Positions 1 to 12,262 are shown, counted from the stretch's first letter. The stretch: 64,000 nucleotides of DNA from Thermohalobaculum sp050330995 (GCA_050330995.1 JBHJHI010000033.1:13373-77372); one strand, 5' to 3'. Translations and numbers: made by a program. Notes: generated from the sequence alone by a model not told the origin.

Positions 1-1280
1 GCCTTGACCGCCTCGAAGGCCTCCTCCTCGGACTCGAACACCCGCGCCGGCCCCTCGAACGCGAGGTTCGCCATGCCCGCGACCTTCACGATCGCGCCCT
101 CGGGGGCGAGGTTGCCCTTGAGCCCGACCACGCCACCCCAGGTGGACAGGGGCTTCTCGACCGGGTGGATCACCCTGCCGTCGGCCTCGCCGTCGATGTT
201 GGCGAGGCTCTCGGCCATGGTCCGCCCGTCGGCGGTGACGCAGTCGCCGTGCAGCATCCCGGCCTCCAGCAGCATCTTCAGCACCACCGGGATGCCGCCG
301 CGCTCCCAGAGGTCCTTGGCCACGTACTGCCCGCCGGGCTTCAGGTTCACGAAGTAGGGGGTCTCGCGGAAGATCGCGCAGACGTCGTCGAGGTCGAACG
401 CGATCCCCGCCTCGTGCGCGATCGCGGGCAGGTGCAGCCCGGCGTTGGTCGAGCCCCCGGTGGCCGCGACCACGCGCGCGGCGTTCTCCAGCGACTTCCG
501 GGTGACGATGTCGCGCGCGCGGATGTTCTCGGACAACAGCCGCATCACCGCGCGGCCCGCGCCTTCGCAGAAGGCGTCGCGGCTCTCGTAGGGCGCGGGC
601 GCGCCGGATGAGTTCAGGAGCGCGAGCCCGATCGCCTCGGAGACGCAGGCCATGGTGTTGGCGGTGAACTGACCGCCGCAGGAGCCGGCCGAGGGGCAGG
701 CGACCGCCTCCAGCTTCTCCAGCTCGCAGGTGGACAGATTGCCGGCCTGGTGCTGGCCGACCGCCTCGAACACGTCCTGCACCGTGACGTCGCGGCCCTG
801 GTAGCGGCCGGGCAGGATCGAGCCGCCGTAGATGAAGACCGAGGGCACGTTGAGGCGCACCATCGCCATCATCATGCCGGGCAGGGACTTGTCGCAGCCC
901 GCGAGGCCGACGAGCGCGTCGTAGGCGTGGCCGCGCATGGTCAGCTCCACCGTGTCGGCGATCGCCTCGCGCGAGGCGAGCGACGAGCGCATCCCCTCGT
1001 GGCCCATGGCGATGCCGTCGGTGACGGTGATGGTGGTGAACTCGCGCGGCGTTCCGGCGGCTTCCTTGACGCCGAGCTTCACCGCCTGCGCCTGACGGTT
1101 CAGCGCGATGTTGCAGGGCGCCGCCTCGTTCCAGCAGGTCGCGACGCCCACGAAGGGGCGGTGGATCTCCGCGTCCGTGAGACCCATGGCGTAGTAGTAG
1201 GAGCGGTGCGGCGCGCGGTTCGGCCCCTCGGTCACATGGCGGCTGACGAGCTTCGACTTGTCGAACTGCGGGACGTCCAT
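1..1280 (-). CDS. ilvD: dihydroxy-acid dehydratase, N-terminal ~426 residues (runs off the window edge)
   Basis: Reading the minus strand from the ATG at 1280 gives a protein opening MDVPQFDKSKL with the motifs of IlvD/Edd dehydratases: GVATCWNEAAPCN, GLAGCDKSLPGMM, CPSAGSCGG and NTMACVSEAIG, which supply the iron-sulfur cysteines. The enzyme dehydrates 2,3-dihydroxy acids to 2-keto acids in isoleucine and valine synthesis in the cytoplasm. About 426 residues are present, so the C-terminal part (the family is usually 560-620 residues) lies beyond base 1. No frameshift is visible. It is divergent from the small genes that follow. Family assignment is secure; Edd (phosphogluconate dehydratase) is unlikely because of the N-terminal sequence. 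Confidence 0.95.
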   Translation of the reverse strand, partial: MDVPQFDKSKLVSRHVTEGPNRAPHRSYYYAMGLTDAEIHRPFVGVATCWNEAAPCNIALNRQAQAVKLGVKEAAGTPREFTTITVTDGIAMGHEGMRSSLASREAIADTVELTMRGHAYDALVGLAGCDKSLPGMMMAMVRLNVPSVFIYGGSILPGRYQGRDVTVQDVFEAVGQHQAGNLSTCELEKLEAVACPSAGSCGGQFTANTMACVSEAIGLALLNSSGAPAPYESRDAFCEGAGRAVMRLLSENIRARDIVTRKSLENAARVVAATGGSTNAGLHLPAIAHEAGIAFDLDDVCAIFRETPYFVNLKPGGQYVAKDLWERGGIPVVLKMLLEAGMLHGDCVTADGRTMAESLANIDGEADGRVIHPVEKPLSTWGGVVGLKGNLAPEGAIVKVAGMANLAFEGPARVFESEEEAFEAVK

Positions 1281-1533
1281 GGCGTCCTTACCCCTTGCCC
1301 TGCTCCGTGCGCCGCGGCCGGCGGCGTTCCTCCCGGTGGAGCGCGACCCTAGCGGCGCGCTCGCCCGCACGCCAGAGCGCGCCGCGTCAGTTTCGATCAA
1401 GGACCGGTTCCACCGATAATCCCATTTTGGTTTCCACAGAGTGAAAAACTGCCATCATCGAGAATCAACTGCGGGTCGTGCCTCCGGCATGGGGCCGGCG
1501 GAGCGGCCCGCCCCGGCCCCGGAGATCGACCCC
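1281..1533. promoter_or_regulatory. divergent intergenic region between ilvD and a small ORF
   Basis: The segment from about 1390 to 1470 is clearly richer in A/T than its surroundings (for example cccattttggtttccacag), which fits promoters for ilvD on the minus strand and for the small gene on the plus strand. I see no convincing leader peptide or attenuator, and no specific sigma-factor boxes that I would defend. Confidence 0.35.
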
Positions 1534-1821
1534 ATGGCCCGGACCATCGACGGAGACGCCCCCGCACCTGTCACCCTCTCCTTCGACCTGCCCTCGCGCG
1601 GCGCGCGCTACGCCGCGCTCGCCCGCCTCGTCGCCGTCGCGGATCTCGCGCAGCGCGCCCTCTCGCTCTCGGCCGAGCTGCGCCGGTTGGGCCGGGCGCT
1701 GGCCGACCCGCGGCTGATCGAGGCCGTGCGCCTGCGCCTCACCGAGACGGACGCGCGTTCCGCCGAAGGGGCCGGCGACGCCGCGTCGCTCCCGGAAAAG
1801 CACCGCCACCCGCCGCGTTGA
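1534..1821 (+). CDS. small hypothetical protein (95 aa)
   Basis: The open frame extends upstream to 1441, but the ATG at 1534 (MARTIDGDAP) is preferred because the upstream stretch reads as low-complexity Pro/Ala. The protein has an amphipathic, Ala/Leu/Arg-rich central helix (residues about 20-70) with no signal peptide or membrane segment. Third codon positions are mostly G/C, as in real genes here, but that is weak evidence at this base composition. No family is recognised. The stop overlaps the upstream extension of the next small frame, so the two could be co-transcribed. Confidence 0.4.
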   Translation: MARTIDGDAPAPVTLSFDLPSRGARYAALARLVAVADLAQRALSLSAELRRLGRALADPRLIEAVRLRLTETDARSAEGAGDAASLPEKHRHPPR

Positions 1822-1877
1822 CCCATCGAGTGGCCCGAGCGCGCCGCTCGCCACCTCGAACGACGGAGGAGGACGAC

Positions 1878-2141
1878 ATGACCGCCATTCTCGAAGGCAC
1901 CCGCCTCGCGCGCTTCCTCGGCATCGAGCGTCGTCAGGGCGCCGCGGCCGACAGCGTGCGCGTCCGGGCGATGCACCGCCACGGCGAGAGCGGCGAGGAC
2001 CGCCGCGCCGAGCACTACACCCGGATGGACCGCCGCGACGGGTCGACCAGGGCGTGGCCGGGGTCGCCGGGCCACCATCCCTCAGGCACCGACAGCCGAG
2101 CGCGTCAGTACGCCGAGATCGAGCGCGGCCGGCGGAGCTGA
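1878..2141 (+). CDS. small hypothetical protein (87 aa), strong ribosome binding site
   Basis: The ATG at 1878 follows GGAGGAGGA with good spacing, which decides this start over the upstream in-frame TTG at 1818. The product is hydrophilic and rich in Arg, Asp and Ser, beginning MTAILEGTRLARFLGIERR. It has no membrane segment, cysteine pair or recognisable domain. The clear Shine-Dalgarno sequence argues it is translated; the function is unknown. Confidence 0.5.
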   Translation: MTAILEGTRLARFLGIERRQGAAADSVRVRAMHRHGESGEDRRAEHYTRMDRRDGSTRAWPGSPGHHPSGTDSRARQYAEIERGRRS

Positions 2142-2256
2142 CACCGCCTTCCGGGGCGCCGTCCGACCCGACGGGATCGGTCCGGCGCCCTCGCCCGTCG
2201 CCTTCCCGCGCGTTCTTGCGACGCCCGGGCGCCCTGCCCCGGACGGGACGGACGCC

Positions 2257-5352
<3,096 letters not shown>

Positions 5353-5428
5353 GGGTCGTCCCCGTCCTCGCTCGGCGCGCGGTGTTAGCGCGGCCGGGCG
5401 GGCGAGGCCAAGGGCGGGCGGAGCATCG

Positions 5429-5545
5429 CGCGGAACGCGCGTCCAGGACACCGCGCGGAACGCGCGTCCGAGACATCATGCGGAACGCGCGTTCAAGATA
5501 TCGCGCGGAACGCGCGTCCGCCGGTCATGCGGAGCGCGCGCCGGG
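5429..5545. repeat. 25-bp tandem repeat, about 4.5 copies, upstream of valS
   Basis: The core CGGAACGCGCG recurs at 5431, 5456, 5481, 5506 and (as CGGAGCGCGCG) 5530, so the period is 25 bp with one 24-bp step. The spacer halves are less conserved (CCAGGACAC, CCGAGACAT, TCAAGATAT, CCGCCGGTC). Each core contains the palindrome CGCGCG. It occupies the intergenic space between the DUF2497 gene and valS. Confidence 0.85.
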
Positions 5546-5568
5546 AAAAGGCGGGGGGACGGCCTCTC

Positions 5569-6798
5569 CTACGATCCCCCGCCGCGCTCGGCGAGCAGCC
5601 GTTCCAGCTCGGTGGCGATCAGGCGGCGGACGTTCTTGGTGATCGCACGGCCCATCTGGCCCTCGACCAGCTCCTCGCGCAGCACGCGGCGCACGCTGCT
5701 CTCCACCGCCGCCTCGTCGAGCGCCGGGGCGGCGTCGTCGGAGCCGTCGAACGGGTCGTCCCCGGAGCCGCGCGCCTCGGTCGCACGCGCGCCCTCCGGC
5801 GCGGCCTCCGGATCGAGGGGCGCGGGGAAGGGCGCGTCCGGCAGCGCGCCGGGCTCGGCGTCGGCGGGGGCGTCGATCGTCTCGGGCACCGCCTCGCCGA
5901 GCGCGGAGACCGGCCCCTCCACGGCGACGTCCTCGGGCAGGGGCGCCTCTTCGGTCTCCTCCGGCAGATCGCGCGCGCCAGGGTCGCTCGGCGGTGGGGC
6001 GGGGCGGTCGAGCGCGAAGGGGTCGTCCTCCTCGACCGCGGCGATCTCGCCGGCCGCGTCGTCGAGGAGATCGCCCGCCGGCGCCTCGGCCGGGGCGGCG
6101 CCGCGCGTCTCGGCCGCCGGCTCGGGCGGCGCGGCGTCCCAGGGCGCGTCCGCCACGTCGGCGGCCTCGACCGCGTCGACGGGAGCGTCGACCGGCTCGT
6201 CGGCCGGCTGCTCGGCCGCCTCATCGGAGAGGAGCGGTACCGCCTCCGGCTCGGGCGCGGCGAACTCGTCCTCCACCACCATCATGTCGGTGAGCGCGAG
6301 CGGCTCGTCGTCCTCGGCCATGTCGGCCCGGTCCGCCTCCGCCTCGACGTCGTCGGGCGCGGGCGCTCCGTCGGGCGGCGCGGCGGCGGTCTTGACGCCC
6401 CGCGACAGTGCGGGGCGCGCGTCGTCGTCCGCGGCTCGCTCGGGGGACGCCGCGTTCGGGTCCGGAGCGGTCGCGGGCGCGGCCGGCGCCTCGGCGACGC
6501 GCTCGGGGGCGTGGGCGGCGGCGACCTCCGTCTCGACGTCGTCGGCCTGGTCGCTTGGACGCCGCGCGTCCCGCGGATCGGGATCGAGCGGGGGCGCGGC
6601 GCGGTCGGGTTCGGGCGCGGCGGGGGAGACCGGCTCGCCCCGCCCCGCCGTCTCCGGCGCGGCGGTCGCCGCGTCGGGCGCGGCATCGGCGACGGGCCGG
6701 TCCGCGGCCGGCGGCCGGCCGGCGCGGTCGGGGCGCATGATCCGCCGGATCGAGACCAGCACGTCGTCGGTCGGCTTGGCGGGCGGCTCTTCGGCCAT
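5569..6798 (-). CDS. DUF2497 / PopZ-like polar organizing protein (Rhodobacterales type, 409 aa)
   Basis: The layout matches the PopZ/DUF2497 family: a short conserved N-terminal helix (DDVLVSIRRIM, residues 11-21), a very long acidic, Pro/Ala-rich disordered middle, and a conserved C-terminal helical block (SSVRRVLREELVEGQ...NVRRLIATELERLL) that in PopZ mediates self-assembly. Such proteins scaffold poles or chromosome segregation in alphaproteobacteria; a role here is inferred. ATG at 6798 has GGAGGAG just upstream, better than the GTG at 6816. The disordered region is longer than in Caulobacter PopZ. It sits between tolC and valS, a gene order common in the group. Confidence 0.8.
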   Translation of the reverse strand: MAEEPPAKPTDDVLVSIRRIMRPDRAGRPPAADRPVADAAPDAATAAPETAGRGEPVSPAAPEPDRAAPPLDPDPRDARRPSDQADDVETEVAAAHAPERVAEAPAAPATAPDPNAASPERAADDDARPALSRGVKTAAAPPDGAPAPDDVEAEADRADMAEDDEPLALTDMMVVEDEFAAPEPEAVPLLSDEAAEQPADEPVDAPVDAVEAADVADAPWDAAPPEPAAETRGAAPAEAPAGDLLDDAAGEIAAVEEDDPFALDRPAPPPSDPGARDLPEETEEAPLPEDVAVEGPVSALGEAVPETIDAPADAEPGALPDAPFPAPLDPEAAPEGARATEARGSGDDPFDGSDDAAPALDEAAVESSVRRVLREELVEGQMGRAITKNVRRLIATELERLLAERGGGS

Positions 6799-6952
6799 GG
6801 CGATCTCCTCCGGCACGCCCCGGCGGGGCGGCCTCCTCTGGTGCGCGGGTCCCGGCCGTGGGAACGCGGTCAGGCCCGGCGCGACGCTATCCGTTGAGGG
6901 ACTCGACGCTCGGGGCGGGCCGCGGGTTCGACGCGTCGGCCCGGCGGGCAGC

Positions 6953-8392
6953 TCAGGGCCGCCAGCGGGTGGTCCAGACGGTATCCTCGGAGGGGTCGTA
7001 GCCGAACAGCGGACTGTCCGAGATCGCCTCGGCGATCGCCGGCGCGGCGGGGTCGACCGCGAGGCCGAGGTGCTCGACGGTCAGGAGGCCGATCGCGGCG
7101 AGGATGGTGTAGACCGCCACCGTCTCGTCGCGGCGGGCCTCGACGAGGTCGCTCTCGGCGTCGAGCACGTCCGCCTCGGCGTCGAGCACGTCGAGCGTGG
7201 TGCGCGCGCCGACGCGCGCCTCCTCGACCACGCCCTCGAAGGCGAGGCGCGAGGCCTCGACCTCGAGGCGCCCCGCCTCGATCGAGGCGCGCGCGACGTC
7301 GCGCTGGGCGTAGGCCGCGGCCACCTGCTCGATCGTCAGCCGCTCCTGCGCGGTGATGTCGGACACGCTCTGCGCGACGCGGGCCTGGTTCTCGCGCACC
7401 TCGGCGTAGTTCGCGCCGCCCTGGTAGAACGGGATCGAGAGCGTCAGCCCGATCGAGCCGGTGTCGCGGTCGCGGATGGTGCCCTGGGCGAAGGGGTTGT
7501 CGCTGCGGTTGGGCTCGAAGGTGTCGGTGCGCGAGGCCTGGGCGGTCAGCGAGAGCTGGGGCAGGAGCTGGCCGATCGCGGCGCGCACGTCGAAGCCGGC
7601 CGCCTCGCGCGAGAGGCGGGCCGCGCGCAGCGTCGGCTCGCGCACGAGGGCGACGCCGACCGCCGCCTCGCGCGTGGCGGGGATCTCGGGCAGGGGCGGC
7701 GGCGGCTCCAGATCGCCCGGCAGCACGCCCACCACGCGGCGGTAGCTCTCGCGCGAGGAGGCGAGCGCGCCGCGCGAGGCGGCGAGGTTGGCGCGGGCGC
7801 CCGCGACCTGGGCACGGGCCTGCTCGACGTCGGTGCGGGTGACCTCGCCGACCTCGAAGCGCTCGCGCGCGGCGCGCAGCTGCTCGGAGAGCACGCGCAC
7901 GTTCTTGATGCCGAGCTGGACGAAGGCGGCGTCGCGCAGCACGTTCTGGTGCGCGGTCACGGCGTTGAGCAGCACGTCCTGCTCGGTCGCCTCCAGCCCG
8001 AGGATCTGCGCCTCGGTGCGGGTCTCGGCCGCGCTGATCGTGTTGGTGATCTGACCGCCGGTGTAGAGCGCCTGGTTGAGCGTCAGCGCGAGGCTGGTCG
8101 GGTAGACCACGTCGTTGAACTCGTCGAAGCGCACCGAGAGCTCGGCCGAGCCGTTGATGTCGGGGCGGCGCTGGGCGCGGGCCTGCTCGGCCAGCTCGTC
8201 GGCGATCACCACGCTCGACCGCGCGCCGGCGAGATCGGGGCTGTTGCGATAGGCGGTGACGAGCGTGTCGGCGAGGCTCTGCGCCGCGGCGGGGGCCACG
8301 GGGGTCGCCAGCGGGGTCGCCAGCGCCGCGAGCGCGAGCGGGACGACCCGGCGCCCGTGCGCGCGAGGCCGGGGCGTGGTCTTGGATCGCAC
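6953..8392 (-). CDS. tolC: TolC family outer membrane efflux protein
   Basis: The 479-residue protein has a signal peptide (residues 1-38, ending APAAAQ) followed by the repeated TolC fold: SLADTLVTAYRNSPDL, NQALYTGGQITN, and in the second half IPFYQGGANYAEVRENQ, with VVEEARVGARTTLDVLDAEADV near the end. It would form the trimeric outer-membrane/periplasmic channel for type I secretion and multidrug efflux. The start is GTG at 8392 with AGGAG about eight bases upstream. It lies 23 bp downstream of the isoaspartate methyltransferase gene and is probably co-transcribed with it. Complete, with no anomalies. Confidence 0.95.
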   Translation of the reverse strand: MRSKTTPRPRAHGRRVVPLALAALATPLATPVAPAAAQSLADTLVTAYRNSPDLAGARSSVVIADELAEQARAQRRPDINGSAELSVRFDEFNDVVYPTSLALTLNQALYTGGQITNTISAAETRTEAQILGLEATEQDVLLNAVTAHQNVLRDAAFVQLGIKNVRVLSEQLRAARERFEVGEVTRTDVEQARAQVAGARANLAASRGALASSRESYRRVVGVLPGDLEPPPPLPEIPATREAAVGVALVREPTLRAARLSREAAGFDVRAAIGQLLPQLSLTAQASRTDTFEPNRSDNPFAQGTIRDRDTGSIGLTLSIPFYQGGANYAEVRENQARVAQSVSDITAQERLTIEQVAAAYAQRDVARASIEAGRLEVEASRLAFEGVVEEARVGARTTLDVLDAEADVLDAESDLVEARRDETVAVYTILAAIGLLTVEHLGLAVDPAAPAIAEAISDSPLFGYDPSEDTVWTTRWRP

Positions 8393-8415
8393 GTCTCGTC
8401 TCCTGGAATGGGTAA

Positions 8416-9069
8416 TCAGAACTGGAAGGCGTGGGCGCGCTCGAAGCCCGGCAGCACCGGCGCGTCGGCGTCGAAGGCCCAGGCGCGCGAGAGCGCCTCG
8501 CCCGACCGGGTGATCACCCGGCAGCGCCCGAGGCGGCCCTCGTGCTCGATGAACACGAGGCGTCCGCCGTCCTTGAGCTGGTCGGTCAGCCTCTCGGGCA
8601 GCCGCTCGACGGCGCCGGCGACGAAGATCACGTCGTAGGGCCCGTGCGCGGCGTCGCCCTCGGCCGGATCGCCCCCCGAGACGGCGGCGTTCAGCACCTC
8701 GAGCGCGTCGAGCGCGTCCTGCGCCTGGGCGCGGAGCGCGTCGTCGGGCTCGACCGCGACCACCGCCTGGGCCATGCGCGCGATCACCGCCGTCGAGTAG
8801 CCGGTGCCCGGCGCGAGGTCGAGCACGAGATCGTCCGTGTCGATGCGCGCGGCTTCCAGCATCTTGGCGAGCGTGCGCGGCGCGACGAGCACGCGCCCGT
8901 CCGCGAGGGGCACGTCGATCTCGGCGTAGGCGAGCTCGCGCTTAGCCGCGGGCACGAAGCGCTCGCGCGGGACCGTCGACATCGCCTCGATGATGGCGTA
9001 GCGCGTCACGTCCGAGGGCCGGACCTGCGTGTCGACCATGGCGCGGCGGAGAGCGGCGAAATCGGTCAT
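8416..9069 (-). CDS. pcm: protein-L-isoaspartate O-methyltransferase family protein
   Basis: 217 residues, the usual PIMT length. The N-terminal block ARRAMVDTQVRPSDVT-like sequence, RERFVP and motif I of SAM methyltransferases (LVLDLAPGTGYSTAVIARM, residues 81-99) place it in the PIMT family, which repairs isoaspartyl residues. The canonical TISQP-type catalytic loop reads GRVLVAPRTLAKM here, so it is a divergent member, and repair activity is inferred. ATG at 9069 with AGGAG upstream. It is the first gene of the pcm-tolC pair, an arrangement widespread in Rhodobacterales. Confidence 0.85.
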   Translation of the reverse strand: MTDFAALRRAMVDTQVRPSDVTRYAIIEAMSTVPRERFVPAAKRELAYAEIDVPLADGRVLVAPRTLAKMLEAARIDTDDLVLDLAPGTGYSTAVIARMAQAVVAVEPDDALRAQAQDALDALEVLNAAVSGGDPAEGDAAHGPYDVIFVAGAVERLPERLTDQLKDGGRLVFIEHEGRLGRCRVITRSGEALSRAWAFDADAPVLPGFERAHAFQF

Positions 9070-9271
9070 GGTCTCCTGGCTTCCGAGCCGACGCGGCGTG
9101 ATTGCCGTTTCCGTATAGCGCCGCGCGGGCATGGGCCGCAACGAGGCTGCGGCGCCGGCGGACGTTGCGTCGTTCGCGGGCCACAGGTGATGCGCCCGTG
9201 CCGCCCGCCCGCCCCTTGCCAAGCCGGCCTCGCTCGCCCTATGGGGGGGGCTCGCGCGGTCGGGGACCCGC

Positions 9272-9345
9272 GGCGACGTGGCGGAGTGGTTACGCAGCGG
9301 ATTGCAAATCCGTGTACGCCGGTTCGATTCCGGCCGTCGCCTCCA
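9272..9345 (+). tRNA. tRNA-Cys (anticodon GCA), CCA encoded
   Basis: A full cloverleaf can be drawn: acceptor stem GGCGACG/CGTCGCC, D-arm GCG-GAGTGGTTA-CGC, anticodon stem GCGGA/TCCGT around TTGCAAA with GCA at 9304-9306, and T-arm GCCGG-TTCGATT-CCGGC. The discriminator base T and an encoded CCA end at 9345. It lies between the divergent pcm gene and a small plus-strand ORF. Confidence 0.97.
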
Positions 9346-9420
9346 TCCGTGCGACCCGAACGCGCTTCGGTCCGCGGGAGCCGCGCGTTGCCCGAGGCTC
9401 GCACTACGACGATCCCGGTC

Positions 9421-9630
9421 ATGATCCAGGGCGTCCCGGGAAGCGACATCATCGAGACCCGTCTCGATCGGCTGCCGCGCGTCGGCGACGAACTGGTCAC
9501 CGCCCATCTCGCCTTGCAGTCGCCGCCGCCCGAGGTCGCACGGCTGCGTCGCAGGCTCGCGTCGAACCGGGAGGGCAAGGGGCTGGAGCACCGCCTGGTC
9601 GAAGTCTGGGTACGGGTTCTCGACCCGTGA
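9421..9630 (+). CDS. small hypothetical protein (69 aa)
   Basis: Begins MIQGVPGSDIIETRLDRL at 9421; an in-frame TTG at 9388 is an alternative start. No clear Shine-Dalgarno sequence precedes the ATG. The sequence is amphipathic, mixed charged and hydrophobic, with no signal peptide, cysteines or recognisable domain. Third codon positions are strongly G/C. It follows the tRNA gene. Whether it is translated is uncertain. Confidence 0.4.
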   Translation: MIQGVPGSDIIETRLDRLPRVGDELVTAHLALQSPPPEVARLRRRLASNREGKGLEHRLVEVWVRVLDP

Positions 9631-9699
9631 GCGCCTGACTGCGGAACCCTGCGTCACCCTCGCGCGTGCCCCCCGGACCCCTTCGCGACAGGAGCCTCC

Positions 9700-9933
9700 A
9701 TGGACGCGACCGGCCATTCGATCCGACTGATCGACAACTCGACTGCCGAGGAGATCGGCGCCCTCGCCCTCGCCCTCGTGCCGCGCGAGGGCGAGAACCT
9801 GCGCCTCATGGAGGGCGTGGTCGAGCGCGGCGGCCTCTACAAGGTCGACGTCGTCGTCCACGTCGTCTCGGCGCAGGGCGACACGCACGCGCAGAGCGCC
9901 GAACTCTACGTCTCCTTCGTCAAGCCGCTCTGA
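9700..9933 (+). CDS. small hypothetical protein (77 aa), good ribosome binding site
   Basis: ATG at 9700 follows AGGAG at good spacing. The product (MDATGHSIRLIDNSTAEEIG...) alternates hydrophobic and polar residues as in a small alpha/beta fold, ends in the beta-strand-like SAELYVSFVKPL, and is acidic and soluble. No family is recognised. It could be co-transcribed with the preceding 69-aa frame (69 bp gap). Confidence 0.6.
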   Translation: MDATGHSIRLIDNSTAEEIGALALALVPREGENLRLMEGVVERGGLYKVDVVVHVVSAQGDTHAQSAELYVSFVKPL

Positions 9934-10474
9934 CGCCCTCGGCGTCCCGCTCCGCCGCCCCCGCAGCCGGCCGCGAGCACGGCGCCCCCGGCCTCGCCGA
10001 ACGACACCGAGGCCCGACATCCCCGCACGAGGCGCCGCTTCCCGGCCCGCCTCGGACGGAGGCGGCCCCTTACGCGCATGCCATGCCCCGGCCGACGGAC
10101 CGGCGCCGCGACGCCCCGACAGCGCGCCACCGCGCGATGATCGGGTGCGCCATTGCGCAACGTCCGGGCGCGTTACTACGCGACGCCCGGGCGCAGCGCG
10201 TCCGAGAGCGGTGCGTCCGGCCCTCCCCGGAGACGGCGATCCCGGCCCTTCGTCGCGGACCGCGGCCCCGCCGTGTCGTGCCGACGACGCGGCCTCGCTG
10301 CCTTGCGAGCGCGCCGGATCGTCGCCCGCGAAGCCACGATTGCCTGTTCGCCAGGCGCCATGCCCCCGCCGCCCCGCGCGCTGCCCTCTCCTGCGGCACG
10401 AAACCCTTGGCCTCTCCGCGCGGACCATGCTTAGCTGCGCGTCAACCAAATAAGACGACGACAGGGAACTCATC
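9934..10474. other. 541-bp intergenic region with two small hairpins
   Basis: No convincing gene is seen. Frames here are Arg/Pro-rich and typical of random GC-rich DNA. A structured segment at 10146-10190 contains TGCGC-catt-GCGCA followed by CCGGGCG / CGCCCGG with a 13-nt loop, and carries one copy of GACGCCCGGGCG (10182-10193). The promoter of the peptide transporter operon must lie in its right half; a mild A/T enrichment appears at about 10435-10470. Confidence 0.5.
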
Positions 10475-12133
10475 ATGTCCGACCTGATGATCACCGACCG
10501 CGGCCTGCATCCGATCGCCGAGCGCACGGCCGCGGCGTTCCGGCGCGGGCGGATCAACCGGCGCGAGTACATGGCCACGATGATGGGGGTCGGCGTCACC
10601 GCCGCGGGCGCCTACGCGCTCGGCGGCCTCGCGCCGCGGCGCGCGCTGGCGCAGGGCACACCGCAGCAGGGCGGCACGCTGCGCGTCGGCATGCTGGTCA
10701 AGGCGTTCAAGGACCCGCGGGCCTTCGACTGGTCCGAGCTCGGCAACGTCGCGCGTCAGGTCAACGAATACGCGGTGCGCTGGACGGCCGACTACGAGTT
10801 CGAGCCGCAGCTCCTCGAATCCTGGGAGATCTCCGACGACGCGACCGAGTATACGCTGAACCTGCGCCGCAACGTGACCTGGTCGAACGGCGACGCCTTC
10901 ACCGCCGAGGACATGGTCCACAACATCACCCGCTGGTGCGACGCCTCGGCCGAGGGCAACTCGGTCGCCGCCCGCATGGGCAGCCTGGTCGATCCGGACA
11001 CCAAGCAGCTGCGCGACGGCGGCGTCGAGATCGTCGACGACCACACCGTCAAGCTGCTGCTGCCCTCGCCCGACATCACGCTGGTCGTCGGCATGGCCGA
11101 CTACCCCGCCCTCATCATGCACCGCTCCTACGACGGCTCGCCCGATCCGTTCGAGGCGCTGGAGGTGCACACCGGCCCCTACAAGCTCGACGAGTACGAG
11201 GCCTCGGTGCGCGCGCGTGTCAGCCGCGACGAGAACGTGAGCTGGTGGAACGAGGGCAACGGCGCCTACCTCGACGAGATCGAGTGGATCGACCTCGGCA
11301 CCGATCCCACGGCCGAGATCGCGGCCTTCGAGTCCGAGGAGATCGACACGAGCTACGAGATCAAGGCCGACAGCCTCGCCCAGGTCGAGGCGCTGTGGCT
11401 TCTGAAGATCGACGACAACGCCACCGGCTCGACCATCTGCATCCGCATGAACGTCGAGAACCCGCCCTACGACAATCAGAACGTGCGCAAGGCGATCCAG
11501 CTCGGCGTCGACAACCAGGTGGTGCTCCAGCTCGGCTACAACAACGCCGGCATCGTGGCCGCCAACCACCACGTCGGCCCGATGCACGTCGAATACGCCG
11601 ACATCGGCCCGCACGAGCGGAACGTCGAGGAATCGAACCGCCTCATGCAGGAGGCGGGCGAGATGGACACCGAGTTCGAGCTGATCTCGATCGACGACGA
11701 CTGGCGGCGCAACACCACCGACGCGGTCGCGGCCCAGCTCCGCGATGCGGGCTACGCGATCAAGCGCAGCGTCATCCCGGGCTCGACCTTCTGGAACGAC
11801 TGGACCAAGTACCCCTTCTCCTCGACCAACTGGAACGCGCGCCCGCTCGGCATCCAGGTGATCAACCTCGCCTACCGCTCGGGCGCGGCCTGGAACGAGA
11901 CGGCCTACGCGAACCCCGAGTTCGACAAGATGCTCGACGAGGCGCTCGCCACGCCCGACGTCGAGGCGCGCACCGAGCTGATGGCCGAGATCGAGCGGAC
12001 GCTGCGCGACAGCGGCATCATCATCCAGCCCTACTGGCGCTCGGTCTACCGCGCCTCGGCCGAGTACGTGATGAACAACCCCGCCCACCAGGCCTTCGAG
12101 CAGCACTTCGACGTGGTCTGGCTCGAGACCTGA
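10475..12133 (+). CDS. peptide-type ABC transporter substrate-binding protein (SBP family 5), Tat signal
   Basis: 552 residues. The N-terminus carries a twin-arginine motif (NRREYM, Arg29-Arg30), a hydrophobic stretch and an ALAQ cleavage site near residue 60, so it should be exported folded. The mature part has family-5 features: GGTLRVGM, a WEISDDATEYTLNLRRNVTWSNGD block and AEDMVHNI, as in DppA/OppA-like proteins. It would deliver peptides or another oligomeric solute to the permeases encoded directly downstream. The substrate cannot be read from the sequence. It heads the operon of five genes. Confidence 0.92.
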   Translation: MSDLMITDRGLHPIAERTAAAFRRGRINRREYMATMMGVGVTAAGAYALGGLAPRRALAQGTPQQGGTLRVGMLVKAFKDPRAFDWSELGNVARQVNEYAVRWTADYEFEPQLLESWEISDDATEYTLNLRRNVTWSNGDAFTAEDMVHNITRWCDASAEGNSVAARMGSLVDPDTKQLRDGGVEIVDDHTVKLLLPSPDITLVVGMADYPALIMHRSYDGSPDPFEALEVHTGPYKLDEYEASVRARVSRDENVSWWNEGNGAYLDEIEWIDLGTDPTAEIAAFESEEIDTSYEIKADSLAQVEALWLLKIDDNATGSTICIRMNVENPPYDNQNVRKAIQLGVDNQVVLQLGYNNAGIVAANHHVGPMHVEYADIGPHERNVEESNRLMQEAGEMDTEFELISIDDDWRRNTTDAVAAQLRDAGYAIKRSVIPGSTFWNDWTKYPFSSTNWNARPLGIQVINLAYRSGAAWNETAYANPEFDKMLDEALATPDVEARTELMAEIERTLRDSGIIIQPYWRSVYRASAEYVMNNPAHQAFEQHFDVVWLET

Positions 12134-12262
12134 GCCGCGTGCGCCGCGCCCCGACGGGCGCGGCCCCTGCCGCCGGCCGCACGGGCGCCGCCCCCGGCGC
12201 TCCCGTGCGCGAGGCCCCGCCCGGCCGCGTCCTCGCGGCTCAGCCCGAGAGGCTTCGATCCC

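Noticed and set aside
5353..5428. T-box or leader regulatory element upstream of valS (and of thrS at 58214-58333)
   Set aside because: No T-box conserved motif or specifier-stem sequence seen, and T-box control is unusual in alphaproteobacteria.
5429..5545. CRISPR array
   Set aside because: Repeats are 25 bp with mostly conserved core and 14-bp variable parts directly adjoining, too short and without spacers of constant unique length; no cas genes nearby.
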